Positions 23,794 to 36,435 are shown, numbered from the stretch's first letter. The stretch is DNA of 64,000 nt from Phyto melanocephala (GCA_941918925.1 OW799233.1:7928001-7992000), one strand, 5' to 3'. Program-made: numbers and translations. The notes: generated by a model not told the origin, from the letters alone.

Positions 23794-25677
23794 TCCGTCC
23801 GTCTGTTGAAAGCAGTTAGGGGGATCAAATTTTGCCAGAATATTTCTTATACACAAGGTTTGTTTGGTATTTTAAATGGGAAAAATAGGTATGTTTGGAA
23901 AAGTGATTTAGATCGTAATCTATCGAACAAAATGTGATTGTGTCTTAACGCATTGACGTAGAGCGATAAAAATTCAAAGGAACATTTCCTAACTAAAAAA
24001 AATTTCTTTTTCTGGAATTTCCTCAAATTTGTACATTACGAAAGGAGTTATAGATAAAAATGTACGAAACTTTATAACGCACACATATGTACATAGTTTA
24101 TTTTATAAACGCGTTAAGTTAAAGGTTTTCAAACTATGATAAATTAATACTGGTTGCTTCAAAAAAAATAACGAATACCGATTTTTTAATAACAATAAAT
24201 AAAATAATCCATTTATCTGTTCTAAACTTGCAAAGAATTGCTACAGCATTTGAGTCGTTTTTTTCAATCTTAAGATATACGAACCATTAATGAAAATTCA
24301 CAAGGTTTGAAATCATATTGTGTTGTCATAACTTTTCAAAATAATTTAGTAATGTTATATTAAACAATAAAATATTTTTTATATTTGTAATTCTTTTTAA
24401 ATTTTAGGAAATTATGACAACTCGGCATAATAACACTATATATAAATCGAACGTTTAGTTAAAGGGCGATAAATTTGTATTGCTTATCTTTTTAAAATAG
24501 AATGTTTATACATACATACATATTTAATGCAATCATGTATTTTTTCAAGTCACTCACTAAACGTACATACATATGTATGTATAAAGTTAAATAAGTAAAT
24601 TTTTTTGATAAACCTTTTTGTATGTGGATTTAAGATTGTTTTAATCTATAAAACAAAATTTTTTTAATTAAACGCGATAAGATACATACACACACACACA
24701 CACACATACATATTTTATATCGATTTCAGCTAAAAACTAAAATAAACTCTAACCCTACATTTATCATCAATTTTTAAATTTATCAAATTTTTTTGAACAC
24801 AATTTTGACGCTCAAAGCTTTTTATATAAATAACTTTTATAAATTTAAAATATTAATTAATTCATTTAGTAAACTTTATTTATTGTAAATTGAAAAAAAT
24901 TAAAAGTTTTATAAATTTTTTTTTTTAATTGTATTCAATTAACAATGAAACGTGGTGTTGCTTGCATTCTGTTTAGCTTGGCAACTTTAAAGAGGGGTTC
25001 AATCAGTAATAAATACAATGTCGACATGCGTCCATAAACGTTTAAGAATGTCATTGCATTGTTGGACTAAGCAGTGTTGCCTTCAATTATTGCTGTGCAT
25101 TTCCAACGCATTTGTTTTCTGTATTCATTGACGTAGCTACAAATTTTTTCTGGGGGTGGTAAAAGCTAGAAAAAAAGTTTGAGTGTAAAAAATTTTTTCC
25201 AGAAAATTGTTTTAGAACCGACTAAGATATAAGCACCAAAGTACAACTTTTTCGGCATTTATTCCTAAAGTTTACAAACAGAAATCATTTATCTTAGGCT
25301 CAACACAATTAGCGGAACTAGTTTTGTTATTTAACGAACTACTTGAAATAATTACACTTTGAAAAAAGTTCAAATCCTAGATGGTATTCGAAACAAAATG
25401 ACTGATATACTTAATTTTTTTTAACCCATCAATCAAAAAAAAAGGCTTAATACAAATGAAACAAATAAATAATTCAAAGAATCAGAATACAAAGAAAATG
25501 GTTTTAACCGTTTTAAGTCAAAATTAAATTTTCAATTCTTAGAGGTTTCTTAGACTTTACAAGCAATTAGTAAATGTACATTTTTTAATTTTTATATATG
25601 ACATTTAAAATATGCGAGAGAAGAAAAATAATTCCATTTTATTTATATATTTTGATAAAAATTTCACCAATTCTGTA
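23794..25677. other. Intergenic DNA; possible R3 fragment near 25340-25420
   Basis: AT-rich sequence with a CA microsatellite at about 24687-24707 and several CATA/TATG palindromes. Around 25370-25410 TCAAATCCTAGATGGTATTC and AACAAAATGACTGATATAC resemble the R3 block AAATCC(CA)GATGGCGTCTGAA. No gene was found. Confidence 0.4.
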
Positions 25678-26155
25678 TCTATATATATAAAAGTGAAACT
25701 CTGTGTGTGTGTGTGTTAGCTATAGACTCCGAAACTGTAAAACCGATCGGGCCGAAACTTTGGTAAGTTGTTGTACACATACCAGGGAGTGTTTATGGGT
25801 GGAAAAAAGTGGGCGGAGCCACGCCCATAAAAAATTAGTTATCATTTTTAGCTACTTGCACTTGACCGATTTTTCTGAAACTTTGCACATATTGAGCTGT
25901 CATGACCTTATAATTTCGTGATTAGAAAAGTGGGCAGGGCCACGCCCATAAAAAAAATTATAATTTTGAGGTACTTGCACTAGGCCGATTCTTCTGAAAC
26001 TTTGCACACATATTGAGCTGTAATGACTTTACAATTTCGTGATTAGAAAAGTGGGCAGTGCCAATTTTTAGGTTTTTGCACTTGATATTCAATTAAAATT
26101 CAGAATGCATTTTGATTCATTAAGGGGCGTAGCAACGCGCGCCGGGCTTTTCTAG
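25678..26155 (+). mobile_element. Helitron/Helentron-like non-autonomous element, 478 bp, with internal minisatellite
   Basis: Starts TCTATATATATAAAAGTGAA and ends GCGCGCCGGGCTTTTCTAG, the TC...CTAG pattern of Helitron-type elements. The element is followed by T as expected for insertion between A and T. GACTCCGAAACTG and AAAACCGATCGGGC follow the 5' end. The middle is a tandem repeat of period 121: GTGGGCGGAGCCACGCCCAT at 25809, GTGGGCAGGGCCACGCCCAT at 25930 and GTGGGCAGTGCC at 26051. A central tandem repeat of 100-150 bp is described for DINE-1/Helentron elements of flies. No coding sequence is present. Confidence 0.8.
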
Positions 26156-27090
26156 TTCCAAATAAAATTAAATTGTTCGGAATTATCACTGATGTGTTGT
26201 TTATTATATTTAATATGCAATGACAATTTCAAACAATTTATGTCCCAATTGCGGTTCACAACTTTTATAACAATGGTCAACTAAACTGAAAATTGTTTAT
26301 ATTTTATTTCTTATGCTTACACAATTTTTCTGCTTTTATATAAAACGTTATATTTTAGGTAGGCAAAGTCATCAAGATTTCAACTTTAAACGGTTTTGCT
26401 TCATATTACGAAAACACAATATGGTAATGCTAAGGTTGAATTGACTAGCAGACGATCAAACTGGGTTGAGTTTATAATGACAATCAAGTTTACCTGATGA
26501 TTTAAATTTTGCTTGAACAGAACCACAGTTTAATAGAAAGTGTTAACTGTAAAATAAAAAATAAAAAAAAAAATAAAAACTAGTTTCAATTTATTCCATC
26601 ATAATATAATTTTATTGAGAAAAAAACTAAAATATGGGAATTTGTTATTGACAGTATAAACTTCTTTTAGCTATATTTCGTAAGAAAACAAAAATAATTT
26701 TATTTGTTTATTCTATTTAAAGATATACTATGTTTTTTTTTTTATAAATAATAAATAAAATTTCATTACTTATATTAATATTTAATTTTAAACAACTTGA
26801 CTATTATTATAACTATTTATGGACATTTAATGTCTGTGGATTTTGTGTTTCTTAAACTGAGCTTCTGGTGAACTAGTTAATTATTTACTCTTTGTGGATG
26901 CAAAGAAAAAGTAGTATGAAGTTTGCTACAAAAGTGCTTCAAATTTTTGTTTTGTAGTCTATTTAAAAATAATAAAATATTGCATAGAAATTAAATATAA
27001 AAGCACATACAGCTAAATATGTAATTGAACTGATTTAAGATACAAAGAATATAAATTAATAATAAAGTGTTTTTGCAACTATTATATATT
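26156..27090. other. AT-rich DNA downstream of the lipid phosphatase gene
   Basis: This is the 3' side of the minus-strand phosphatase gene. It probably holds its 3' UTR but I cannot place the cleavage site. No other feature was recognised. Confidence 0.4.
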
Positions 27091-28742
27091 TTAAAACCAT
27101 TTATTTTCGGTCTTTTGTTCACTCTGCAATTGACTTTTACTTGATTCGGCTGGAAAATCATCAGCATGACCTTCACACAATAGACTAGCCTCACCACATT
27201 CTTCGCTGGGTACTCTTTTATATGAATGCAATCGTCTGCGTTGGCGTGGTTGTATAGTGTGTTCAGTTACAACATTTACCGTAGTATGGACGCCCCTTTG
27301 ATACGCCCGATGACAGTGTGTCGAGAATATAGAAGGATAATATTGACGATAAATGTAATAGGAGACTACTAGTCCAATCAAGCTACCCATGATAACATCC
27401 TCCCAATGGTGATGATAGTCACAAGTACGACTAACAGCTACCAAAGCAGCTAACATCAAAGGTGCTACAGAAATACACAAACGCCAGGACTCACCTCGGC
27501 CACGATGATTAAAAGCATGCAGTTTGGAACCTACATAGTAGGTAATAAAGCCAAACCCGGCAAAAGCAACTAAATAGAAAAACTATATATAGAATAATAA
27601 TTTGGTGAATGTGGTTTTACTTACAAGACGAATGTCCACTGGGAAAACTTTTACGACCTTCGTTTATGTCTCTAAAATTGCCCGTGCAATTTAATAAATC
27701 CAACATACTGTCTACGCCAGTGCCATTGTTAGACAATTGCATTACACCATCCGGAAAACAACGATAGTAAAAATCTGGTCTTGGACGACCTACGCTAATT
27801 TTTAATAGACTTGTAGCCAGACCATTTAAACCCAAAATTAAAGTCCAGGCCCAACTAGCAGCACGAAAATCTCTGCGATCTCTTGTTAGGGCAAGATGAA
27901 TTAAAGTCACAAAAAACGGCCCAAATATAACTGCTAGTAGAAGAGATAATGGTGACACAAAGTCTTTGGTGCGAGGATTTTTATACATCCACAACTCCTC
28001 CAAATGTATTATTCGTTTGAAAGCTGTTTGGGTCTCCAATTTACTGAAAATGGATATATATTTAGATGAAAAGTAATAATTTAAAATTTTTTTATAGAAG
28101 AAAGAAGAAGTTATTTTTGTATTTAATTTACCTAAATACCACAACTAATAGAACTCTAATGCCAATATCGATAATATCACAAACATAATGTGAATGCTTA
28201 AAAAATATTGTTGCACAACACACAACGCTGGCATCACTGTCACCGTCTAGACTTCGTAAAGTACGTTGACTGCGCTGCGGCATTTGATGATGTTGGTATT
28301 TATGAAGCCCATTACTTAAACTTCTGCGAGTCATTTTACGTTTGTCCGCTGTACTCACTATTAAATCATCCTCTTCCTGACTGGTACTGCTATCGCTGCT
28401 CGTATGCCACTGTATTTTTTCAGTTGAGCTCTCACTAAAACTTCTTTTTACCAAACGTTTTGAGTAAAATCTTCCAGTTTTATTATTCCTAAGCGGTGAA
28501 CTACGAGATGAAGACATTGCTTGTTTTAGTCTCGATGTCGCTGTTGATGTTGTTTGTAAAATATTACTCGCAGATAAAGATTTATTTTCTTGTGATTTTT
28601 TTATGTAATCTCCTTTGGGGGGATAGATATCGAAACTGTTATTGTTGTTGCTCTGTTTTTGTTGTAAGAAGATAAGACGGCTGTATATGTTTTCGTTTGT
28701 AAAGGTTTCTTCGTCGTTTTTAGCAATGGAATTATTAAACAT
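27091..28742 (-). CDS. PAP2-type lipid phosphate phosphatase, PLPP4/PLPP5 class
   Basis: Coding exons are 28742-28132, 28043-27625 and 27569-27091 (minus strand); splice sites and phases agree, giving 502 residues from the ATG at 28742. The core matches the PLPP4/5 (DPP1-like) phosphatases that dephosphorylate phosphatidate and diacylglycerol pyrophosphate in membranes. All three PAP2 motifs are intact: KISVGRPRP, PSGHS and SRTCDYHHHWED (SR-x5-H-x3-D). Also seen are the family-specific EELWMYKNP, RPRPDFYYRCFPDG, GRKSFPSGHSSFAFAG and RGESWRLC. Several hydrophobic membrane segments surround them. A ~190-residue Ser/Asn-rich N-terminal extension precedes the first membrane segment. The frame stays open upstream of the ATG to a plausible splice acceptor near 28797 (pyrimidine tract then CAG), so the true start may be in an upstream exon. 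The tail is polar. Probably the orthologue of Drosophila CG12746 (from memory). Confidence 0.92.
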
Positions 28743-28797
28743 GCTGTCTCCAACACCAATATCACCAGCCGTTTGAGCGCTTTGATGTTGTGGGCGC

Positions 28798-29779
28798 TGT
28801 TTTGAGTGATAAAAAAAATAAATAAGACTATTTCAAACATTATAATAATATTTTAAAATTAATTGTGATAAGATAGCAGGACCATGATTTGTGGCTTTTG
28901 AAAAACAGTAAAAAAATATACATATACACACACACTATTACTTCGATAGGGTCATAACTCAAAATTCGCATATTTACAAGTGATTACTAACATACTCGTG
29001 TCTGTTCTGTACTCCGAGTGAAAATAAATAAGCAACAACACTGTAACGACAATTCCGAGTGAATTAATTCTAATCGGAATATCGGACAAACACGACTACG
29101 TATTTCTAAAACAACTAATACCATCGGAGTTAGAGTGAATTCTTATTTAACGCGAGATTTTAAAATAAGGATCTTAGCTATTAATATCGAAAATTTAAAC
29201 TAAATTTTTGAAATACGTAAATATCTTTTATTTACATTACGTTTATATTTTAATTTTTAATAGTCTTAAATCTTTAAAGCCATTTTACTCAAAACTATGT
29301 TTTTTTTGAATCAACAGCACAGTACATACATATACAATACAATATAATCGCCTAGTGGTTAAATATAAACCTTTTTTGGATGGAACGTATAATCAAATTG
29401 ATCGTAGGTCGTTCATTTTGTACATATTTCTGTGGAAAAACGGATTAACTGGTTAAGTCGATATATGCTAAAATTGAGATAAAAACGCAATCTCGCAGTT
29501 TAAAACTACAGTCAGGCGAACTCTTAACTATTTTGAAAACTTTATAGGGAGTTATAGAGTAAAATGTGATTTGAAATAGTAACTTATTATTGCTCTATAA
29601 TTAATACAACGCGAAATTTATATAATAGTATTTATTTAAAGGGAATCATCAATATATAAAAATTAACTAAAAAAATTTAAATGCCTTGCTGAAAAACAAA
29701 AAAAAAACAGACATGGCAATTTTTCCTTATTGTCACAGATTTGTATACATATACGAAAAATGAACGCCCCTTATTAATA
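28798..29779. other. 5' flank of the lipid phosphatase gene
   Basis: A possible upstream exon or 5' UTR of the minus-strand gene lies here. The 29000-29100 stretch is less AT-rich, with repeated TCCGAGTGAA and CGGAAT words. No coding exon can be assigned. Confidence 0.35.
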
Positions 29780-30409
29780 GGTGTGTTCCACAAGATCTCG
29801 GACAAGTTCGGACTAATGAGAGTAAAATGAAAATTACTCTCTAAATTTGCCAAAACTACCCAAAATTGCTGGAACGCCATTTTTGCACTTCTTGTAATAC
29901 TAATGGTGCTTACTTTTTAAATTAAAATCTATTTAAGTGATTTTAGACGCTTAAAAGCAATAACATTATAAAAACAAAACATTTGCATCATTGCCAACAG
30001 ATGTTAAAAATAATTTAAAAAGAACTGAAAGAGAAGCTGAGCCAGTGTAAATTTTTTAAAAGTATTTATTTTAAAGAACAAGGGAGATATGAATTCACTA
30101 ATGTATTTACCACTTTAACTTTTTCATTAAAACCTTCCATTTTGCTTTTTAATATATTTTTTAACAAAAACTAAACTTTTTCTTTTGCAAATTTTTTGAT
30201 TAATTTTCAGTTTCATATGTAAACAAAAAACAGCTGATTGTTAAATTCTTGTCCGAACTTACCCAAAGAAAAAGTTCGGGCAAATTTGTACAGGAAATGA
30301 AAAAATTACTCTCTCAATTACTCTCATAAGAACAAAAATTGTTATGTGGAACGCTTTTGGGTAACTTTGGGCAAGTTCGGACTGTTTCGTTATGCATGTG
30401 GAACACACC
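29780..30409. mobile_element. TIR element of 630 bp, TA-flanked, Tc1/mariner-like
   Basis: The ends are GGTGTGTTCCACA (29780) and its complement TGTGGAACACACC (ending 30409), with TA on both sides. Long subterminal inverted similarity follows: TTCGGACTAATGAGAGTAA on the left, and AACAGTCCGAACTTG plus TTATGAGAGTAATTGAGAG read from the right. Motifs such as CAAGTTCGGAC occur near both ends. There is no coding sequence. The family is unknown to me; TA duplication suggests the Tc1/mariner superfamily. Confidence 0.7.
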
Positions 30410-30800
30410 TAATATTGGTATTTTCTTTATTTTCGTTAAAGCATACTAAGATATCGTTTGTGACAGGTAGAAAAGCTCTGTTTTATCATACTGTAATTTC
30501 TTTTGTAAAATTTTTGTGTCGAAGTATATTTGTGTGAAATGTATTGCAAGCACTGAAAAATTCAATTGCGTAATATATACGAATTAGGAGCTTTCTACTT
30601 TTGACTATCGATATGTATGTATGTATATAGTTTTGATAAAAATTTTTTGCCAAGCTATTAACTTATCTTTTTACTTATCCAATCGGCTGTGATAAACTTA
30701 AATCAAATTTAAAACAAATATGTATGTGTAAATTAGTAAATCGTAACGAAATGCAATTTGCATTAAAAGTATTTTTTAAAAAACAAAGTGCATACATATG
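30410..30800. other. Intergenic DNA
   Basis: AT-rich. A segment at about 30575-30620 (TTAGGAGCTTTCTACTTTTG, then CTATCGATATG) repeats a segment at about 650-685. Nothing else was recognised. Confidence 0.4.
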
Positions 30801-30962
30801 TACATACATACATACATACATACATACATACATCCATACATACATGCATACATACATACATACATACATACATACATACATACATACATACATACATACA
30901 TACATACATACATACATACATACATACATACATACATACATACATACAAACATACATACATA
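30801..30962. repeat. (CATA)n microsatellite, ~160 bp
   Basis: About forty units of TACA/CATA run nearly uninterrupted, with single-base variants (CATCCATA near 30830, CATGCATA near 30844, CAAACATA near 30947). All long open frames over this stretch (repeats of YIHT or MYVC) are artefacts of the tetranucleotide. Confidence 0.95.
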
Positions 30963-31363
30963 CGGTATTTAACATATTTTTAACATATATAATTTTTTCA
31001 ACTAATCATATTTTGCTAAACAGTAGTTTCCGGAAAAAATTTTTTCTTTTTATTTTTTACTTATTAAATGAACTAAATATTAATTTTGTACTTAGTTTAA
31101 TGAACAATTTACCATAATTTAAAAAAAAACGCATAATGGATGGATATATCGGTCAAAAGTTTTATCAAGTTATTAAGGGCAACATGAAAACTTTTAAGAA
31201 AACTTTTGTGTACGTATAATTTTACATTTTCTTTCAACTTAGGAGTTAATTCGACTAAAAAAAATTAATGATACGTGTAAAAGTTAAAAATTCAGAATGC
31301 TAGGTTAAACAAAAATAAAATTAAATACTTAAATGGAACTTAAATAACAAACACTAATCACTT

Positions 31364-31490
31364 ACGGCGTTAATGATAATAACGAACCGTGTGCTAACTA
31401 ACAAGCTGTTAACTTTTTATGGGAAAAAACTATAAAGGAAAGATAGCAGATCGTTAGTTAGCACACATTATTATTATGTCAAACGACGTT
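31364..31490. mobile_element. Small MITE/fold-back of ~127 bp
   Basis: The left arm ACGGCGTTAATGATAATAAC followed by GTGTGCTAACTAAC is mirrored at the right by GTTAGTTAGCACAC, then ATTATTATTATGTC and AACGACGT. The two ~38-base arms fold back with a short loop. No coding sequence is present. Confidence 0.65.
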
Positions 31491-32171
31491 AAAATCTTTA
31501 TAAGATCTATAAAAAAAATTTGTTTTTGTTTTCCAAAGTACACAACAAATGATTTAACTTTTAAATTTTTTTTTTTTAATTTCTTCTAAACAGCTGTTTT
31601 CTGGAAAAAAAAACGGGGAAAACTAAAAAAATTACCATAAGGTCAACAAATTTGTTTCTGAAATATATTATTTTTACTGTAGAAATATATAATGTAATAT
31701 ACATTTTTTTGAGTTATTTTTACTTAATAGGTAGGTACCAATTACTCTTACACACATAAAAATATATCTATAATACAGTACTCTATAGTCTGGTACAATT
31801 TTTAGAGGCTGAGTAATTATTTATTTCGTTCAGGATTTAACTATGTAATATATTTTAATTGGCCTAAGGAGGCTTTATATTACGTTGAATAAATAAATAA
31901 AAGAAAGTTTTTTAATACCTATTATACAAATAAAATTTCTATGATTTTTTTTCCTTAAATGCTGCACGGCGATGTATTATGTACTTGAACTTCTTAGCCC
32001 TGGTAATGATTGCTGTTATAAAGTAATAAAATATTCGAAAGATTCATGAAATCTGCGAAATTTGTACAATTACACTTTAACAAAATTTTTAACTAACCAT
32101 GTTATGACGTTGTCGCATTATTGTTGACAATGTTGTTGCTGCTACTAATGGTGATATTGTAGCTGTAATTA
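31491..32171. other. AT-rich intergenic DNA, nothing recognised
   Basis: Low-complexity AT-rich sequence without open frames of interest or repeats matched elsewhere. Confidence 0.4.
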
Positions 32172-32779
32172 AAGGTTCGTTCGAGTACTTTTACTGCACT
32201 TTGTAGTAAATGAGTAATTATTTAGTAAATTGAAAATTTTACTCTCAAAAAGAGAATTTGTTCAAAAAAGTACTCGAACAGACATTTGTAAAAATTCGTA
32301 AGATTGAAGCAACAGCTGATGGCAAATAAATAAAGTTTAATGGGAACTATGTACATACATACATATGTGCAAATATGTATTTGTGTATGTATACCTGCGC
32401 CAGATTCAGGCAGTTCCATTCTTTCATTTGTAGACATTGTTAACTAACTTTATTTCACAAACAACTTAAATTTAATAATATTTTGCACTTTTGTTGGGAT
32501 TTTTCTTTTTTTTAATACTTTTTTCACAAATTGTATACTTTTTGTTTGCTTACTTTTGTTTGTTTACCTTTTGAATCATATGTTTTTTGGTTTTGCTAAA
32601 TCTTACAGCAAGAAATTTCTGTTGTAAAAATTTGCAAATACTCAGTCAAGAACTGTCACTTTTCGCTCTCTATTTGTGCTCTCATTTACTACAAATTTGT
32701 GTAAACGAACGCAATTTCGTAAAATGCAGTAAAAATTTGTACAAATTCGTACAAATTTGTGAGTTCTCGAACGAACCTT
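32172..32779. mobile_element. TIR element of ~608 bp
   Basis: The left end AAGGTTCGTTCGAGTACTTT and the right end, read inverted, AAGGTTCGTTCGAGAACTCA, share a 16-base terminal inverted repeat. Inside, TACTGCACTTTGTAGTAAATG on the left corresponds to TACTGCATTTTACGA read from the right, and TACAAATTTGT/ACAAATTTGT words recur near the right end. The flanks ATTA and AAGT give no clear duplication, as for the element at 11633. No transposase is visible. Confidence 0.7.
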
Positions 32780-33292
32780 AAGTCAGACTTTATATGTTAA
32801 ATCCATCTCACATATCTAATTATGTATGAATTTTGACTACATACAGACATATTTATTTAAAACGTTTTCACATTTTTTTCTAAAAATTTTATAAAATCTT
32901 TCGCTTTATTTACTTTACATTATAGTTTTGTTGCGGATTGTAATCTGGAAGGCACTATTTCTCATTGATTTGTTTAGCTTTTTGCAATAACAAAAGGAGA
33001 ATGTTTTTGCTATATTTTCCTAATTATTTGTACTTACTTAATATATCATACTATACGTTTTAAAGTTAATCGATATGCATTTCACAAAACATTAGTCTTA
33101 AAAACATTTAAAACCCACTTAATCCATTATTTAAAATAATATTGCAATAATTGGTTACACAAATTTTAATAAGCACATAAAAACACAGAAGGTAGAAATG
33201 TCAAAAAAGTGATAACAGTGTTGGTAAATGTTTCGCATATCGGTTGAAAATTTAGGTGTTGCAAGAGCCAACAGATAATTTTTCAGTAATAA

Positions 33293-33720
33293 CAAGTAAG
33301 AGCACTATGTTCAACCGAATTTTTGATACCCGCCACCAATGTTGTGTACTTTTATAGTACAAAATTTATTATTTTGTTATACTTTATACTAAAATAAAAC
33401 TTTCTTTGTACAACTTCGATATGCTATTATAATATTTTCGTATATTAAGTCTTTCAATGAAAATGGGCGTTAAAGTAGGCGTGTCAATATAGTTTCTGCT
33501 AATAAATAAAACTTACATATTTTAATATAATCCTCTATTCTTCTACAACTTTGTCCACAGAGAAATTATATGAATTTAAGATAAAGCGTTATATAGGAGG
33601 AAGGCGTTCAGGAGGGCGTGCCACTTTCGTTTTCTGGCATAACAGTGATATTGACTAGAAAGTTATATGTGCGAAATTTCATCATCATACCTCTAATTCT
33701 GTCGGTTTAATCAATCAATG
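33293..33720 (+). repeat. Dispersed repeat fragment with an R1/R3-type terminal module
   Basis: Starts ACAAGTAAGAGCACTATGTT, then a decayed half of the palindrome (CAACCGAAT) and ATACCCGCCACC, as at the ends of R1 and R3. Downstream GAAAATGGGCGTTAAAGTAG and GGCGTGCCACTTTCGTTTTC resemble blocks inside the Helitron-like element at 3691. No coding sequence is present. Exact family unclear. Confidence 0.45.
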
Positions 33721-35805
33721 AAGTTTTTACTAATAAATTCATTTATTTATTTTCCGTTAGTACAAAGCCTTTGACCGTCTAGACGTAAAGTAAGAGAGTC
33801 AACATAGATACAATGGTACAATCATCAGGTAGCCACAGTTCTGCAACAAAAAAATTCTCCATGCATTTTGTTGTTGGAAAACGAAGATTGAAATGTCAAC
33901 AAGCAAATGTGCTTGTTTACAAAAATAAAAAGCAGTATTTATTTTTGCTTTTCTTTTGATAGTAGAATATATAATTCAATTGTAAATTTTTGTGAAAAAA
34001 AGTAATATATATCAAATTTTTCTATTAACATTTTTACTGCAAAGCAACATACATACGTTTGGGAATACAGTAAAAACAAAATAAAATTAAACCCCTAAAT
34101 AAATACTAATGTTGGGCAGAGAACCAAGCCGAACCAAAATTATCAGCGGCGGCTGTACGGACTGTTTTGTTCGGCGCCATCGGCTTTTAATAGAAAGCAA
34201 CGACAGCGGCTAAGAGTTGGCTGAAATTTGAATGTGCTCTTTTTTCAGTGGATCAAAAATAACCTTGCATTTACACATGCAAGTAGTGGCATGCAATTCT
34301 TGTATACGTTAGCGATAAATTCTTTAAAATAGTCGAATCTCTTCCCATTTGCTTCTCTGTTTACACATGCGAGTTCATTTTTATAAGGTTGTTAAAGCGT
34401 AAACTTCAAAACATATTCTTCTTGTGCTAATTATGCCTCCATATTTACTTTTTGTTTTCGTTTTTTATTAGAGACATGTGTAAACGCTAGGTAACTAATC
34501 GGCGGATTCCGTTAAAAACTAAAATTTTTCGAATTTGTGTGCTTAATGATTGCTTATGTAATTCGAAAATATTTTTTTCAAGACGTATTACAAATTCCTA
34601 CAATACAACTTGTAATAGCTAGAGTATTTCAATATTTATTTATTTTATTTTCAACAAAAGTAATATAAAAAGCCCCAAAGGCCAAAAAAACTATATTACA
34701 AAGAATATTCTTATATATAAAACAATTTTTATTATTTCAACAATTGGCTCCCCAGCCGAAAGAAAGAAAGTATCCCAAAAGTAATTACCATTCAACAAAA
34801 ATATTCAGACATTATACCAAAAGAGTTAAAACAGTATAAATGAGCATTAAAGAGAATATAAAAGGCATAAACAAAATAAACTAAAAACTACACTGTTGCT
34901 TCGGCAATGTGAAAATAAAACACTTTTTAAGAGCACTTTTTAGTTTTTTTTAATTATTAAATTTATTTCAAAGTTTCTTAGTTTTACTAATATAAAAAAA
35001 CGGGAGGCTTTAAAATTTAATGTTTTTTACCGCGTCGTATGATGTTTAGAATTCAACAACCGTTTACTTCAAAATCTTTTTCTCTATATCGGTATAAAAA
35101 TTTATAAATGCGGCAAAAGTTTTTGTCTACGTGACTATATGAAAAGGACCGTTACTTTAATATATAAGCAAAGGAAAATAAAGAAGAATGTTTTCGTATA
35201 AAAAAGGGAGTATTGAGATAAATAAAAAAGGTTATAATTGTAAATGTGTTTGTGCATGTTTGCAAATTTAAGAATATTAATGGGAAGTATCCCAATATTA
35301 ATAAATGAATACAAAGTAATCATTTAAATGATTTATAAAATTTAAAGAAACAATAAATGTTAAGATAATAAAAAATCATTATTTAATCCGGTGAATTTCG
35401 GCGGCAACATACACATTTCAATATTTTCGATAAACGTATTGCTTATTTACGAATTTTTCGTTTATTTTATTGAATGCCTTTATCTATAAAAAAAACTATT
35501 ACAGAGTTAAAAAAGTTACCTAATTTGTTTTCAGCGGCTTAGAAAATAAATCCAGCGGCTGTGTTTGAGCCTGCTCAACTTTAAAGTCGATACAAGTCGG
35601 CGGCGGCGTGATTATTACAAATCGACGATCGACATGTTTCTCTGTTGTAGGGTGACGCACAGAAATATTATTTAATAATTTCAAACACTTCCTTAGTCAT
35701 ATGATTTTAATCAAGGCGAACTTTTAACATAATTGTAAATTCGCCTTGACTAAAATCTAGGAAAATTTAGACTCCAAAACAATTAATTTTTACAAGTAAA
35801 CATTA
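33721..35805. other. Intergenic DNA upstream of the Vma22-like gene
   Basis: Mostly AT-rich. Two less AT-rich islands with AGCGGCGGCTG/CGGCGGCGGCG words lie at about 34130-34230 and 35530-35630. No frame or inverted repeat supports a named feature. The promoter of the gene starting at 35806 must lie near the right end. Confidence 0.35.
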
Positions 35806-36361
35806 ATGCCAAATTTAAGAGATATAAATGCTTTGCTCGATGCTCTTTACTTAGAATTACTTTATTTAATAGAACAATTAACAGAATGTAAAGTTCTTAT
35901 GCAACAAGCAAGTAAGGAGTTTTACAATTAAATTTACTTTATTAACGTAGCTTTATATTACGGAATAAAAAAAATTTCTTATTTTTAAATTAGATGTTGG
36001 GGTTCGAATACATCTGGCCAGAAGCCGTTATACTCAAGGCCCTCACAGTATAAGTATTGCTCATATTCCTACTGAAAAAGGTGACGTCTTTAACGCCATT
36101 TGCAATGTGATTGAAAGTTCGGACGAGTCAAAGGTTTCAGGAAGTAAAAAAAGTTTAGTACGCCACAAAGTAGATAAGGATGAAGGTTTTTTGGATCCTT
36201 TGAATTGGTTCTCTGTTTTGCCTTCGTCAAATTTACGTCGAGCCGCAGAACTGTCCAAGAAATCTGTTGATTTAGTTATAGAAAGTGCTAATATACAAAC
36301 GGAAATGTTGTCTATAATGCAGAGCATAGAGCATTTAAAAACTTTAAAACATAAATATTAA
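35806..36361 (+). CDS. Vma22/CCDC115-like V-ATPase assembly factor
   Basis: Exons 35806-35911 and 35994-36361 join through an 82 bp GT-AG intron (codon split after one base) to give 157 residues. Vma22/CCDC115 proteins work in the endoplasmic reticulum to assemble the V0 sector of the vacuolar ATPase. The N-terminal helix (LDALYLELLYLIEQL), then NVGVRIHLARSRYTQGPHS (LARxRYxxG), and the C-terminal block DPLNWFSVLPSSNLRRA followed by a coiled helix (SVDLVIESANIQTEML) match the family's layout, in which PLxWFGxLxPxxLRxA is the hallmark. The start is the first ATG and fits the expected N-terminal helix. The usual length is about 180 residues, so this is slightly short. The next gene is tail to tail, with only 74 bp between the two stop codons. 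I am fairly sure of the family. Confidence 0.85.
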
Positions 36362-36435
36362 TGTACCTACATACGTTTATATAAAAATGTTTGCTTTTAT
36401 TTTAATAATCACTTTATCAATAAGACTAAAAAAAA

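Noticed and set aside
30675..31117. Several overlapping open frames of YIHT or MYVC repeats on both strands
   Set aside because: They are translations of the CATA tetranucleotide repeat, which has no stop in several frames. Nothing outside the repeat resembles a protein.
34130..35630. A transposon bounded by the two AGCGGCGGCTG/CGGCGGCGG islands
   Set aside because: The islands are not inverted or direct repeats of each other beyond CGG words, and no termini or coding sequence could be found.
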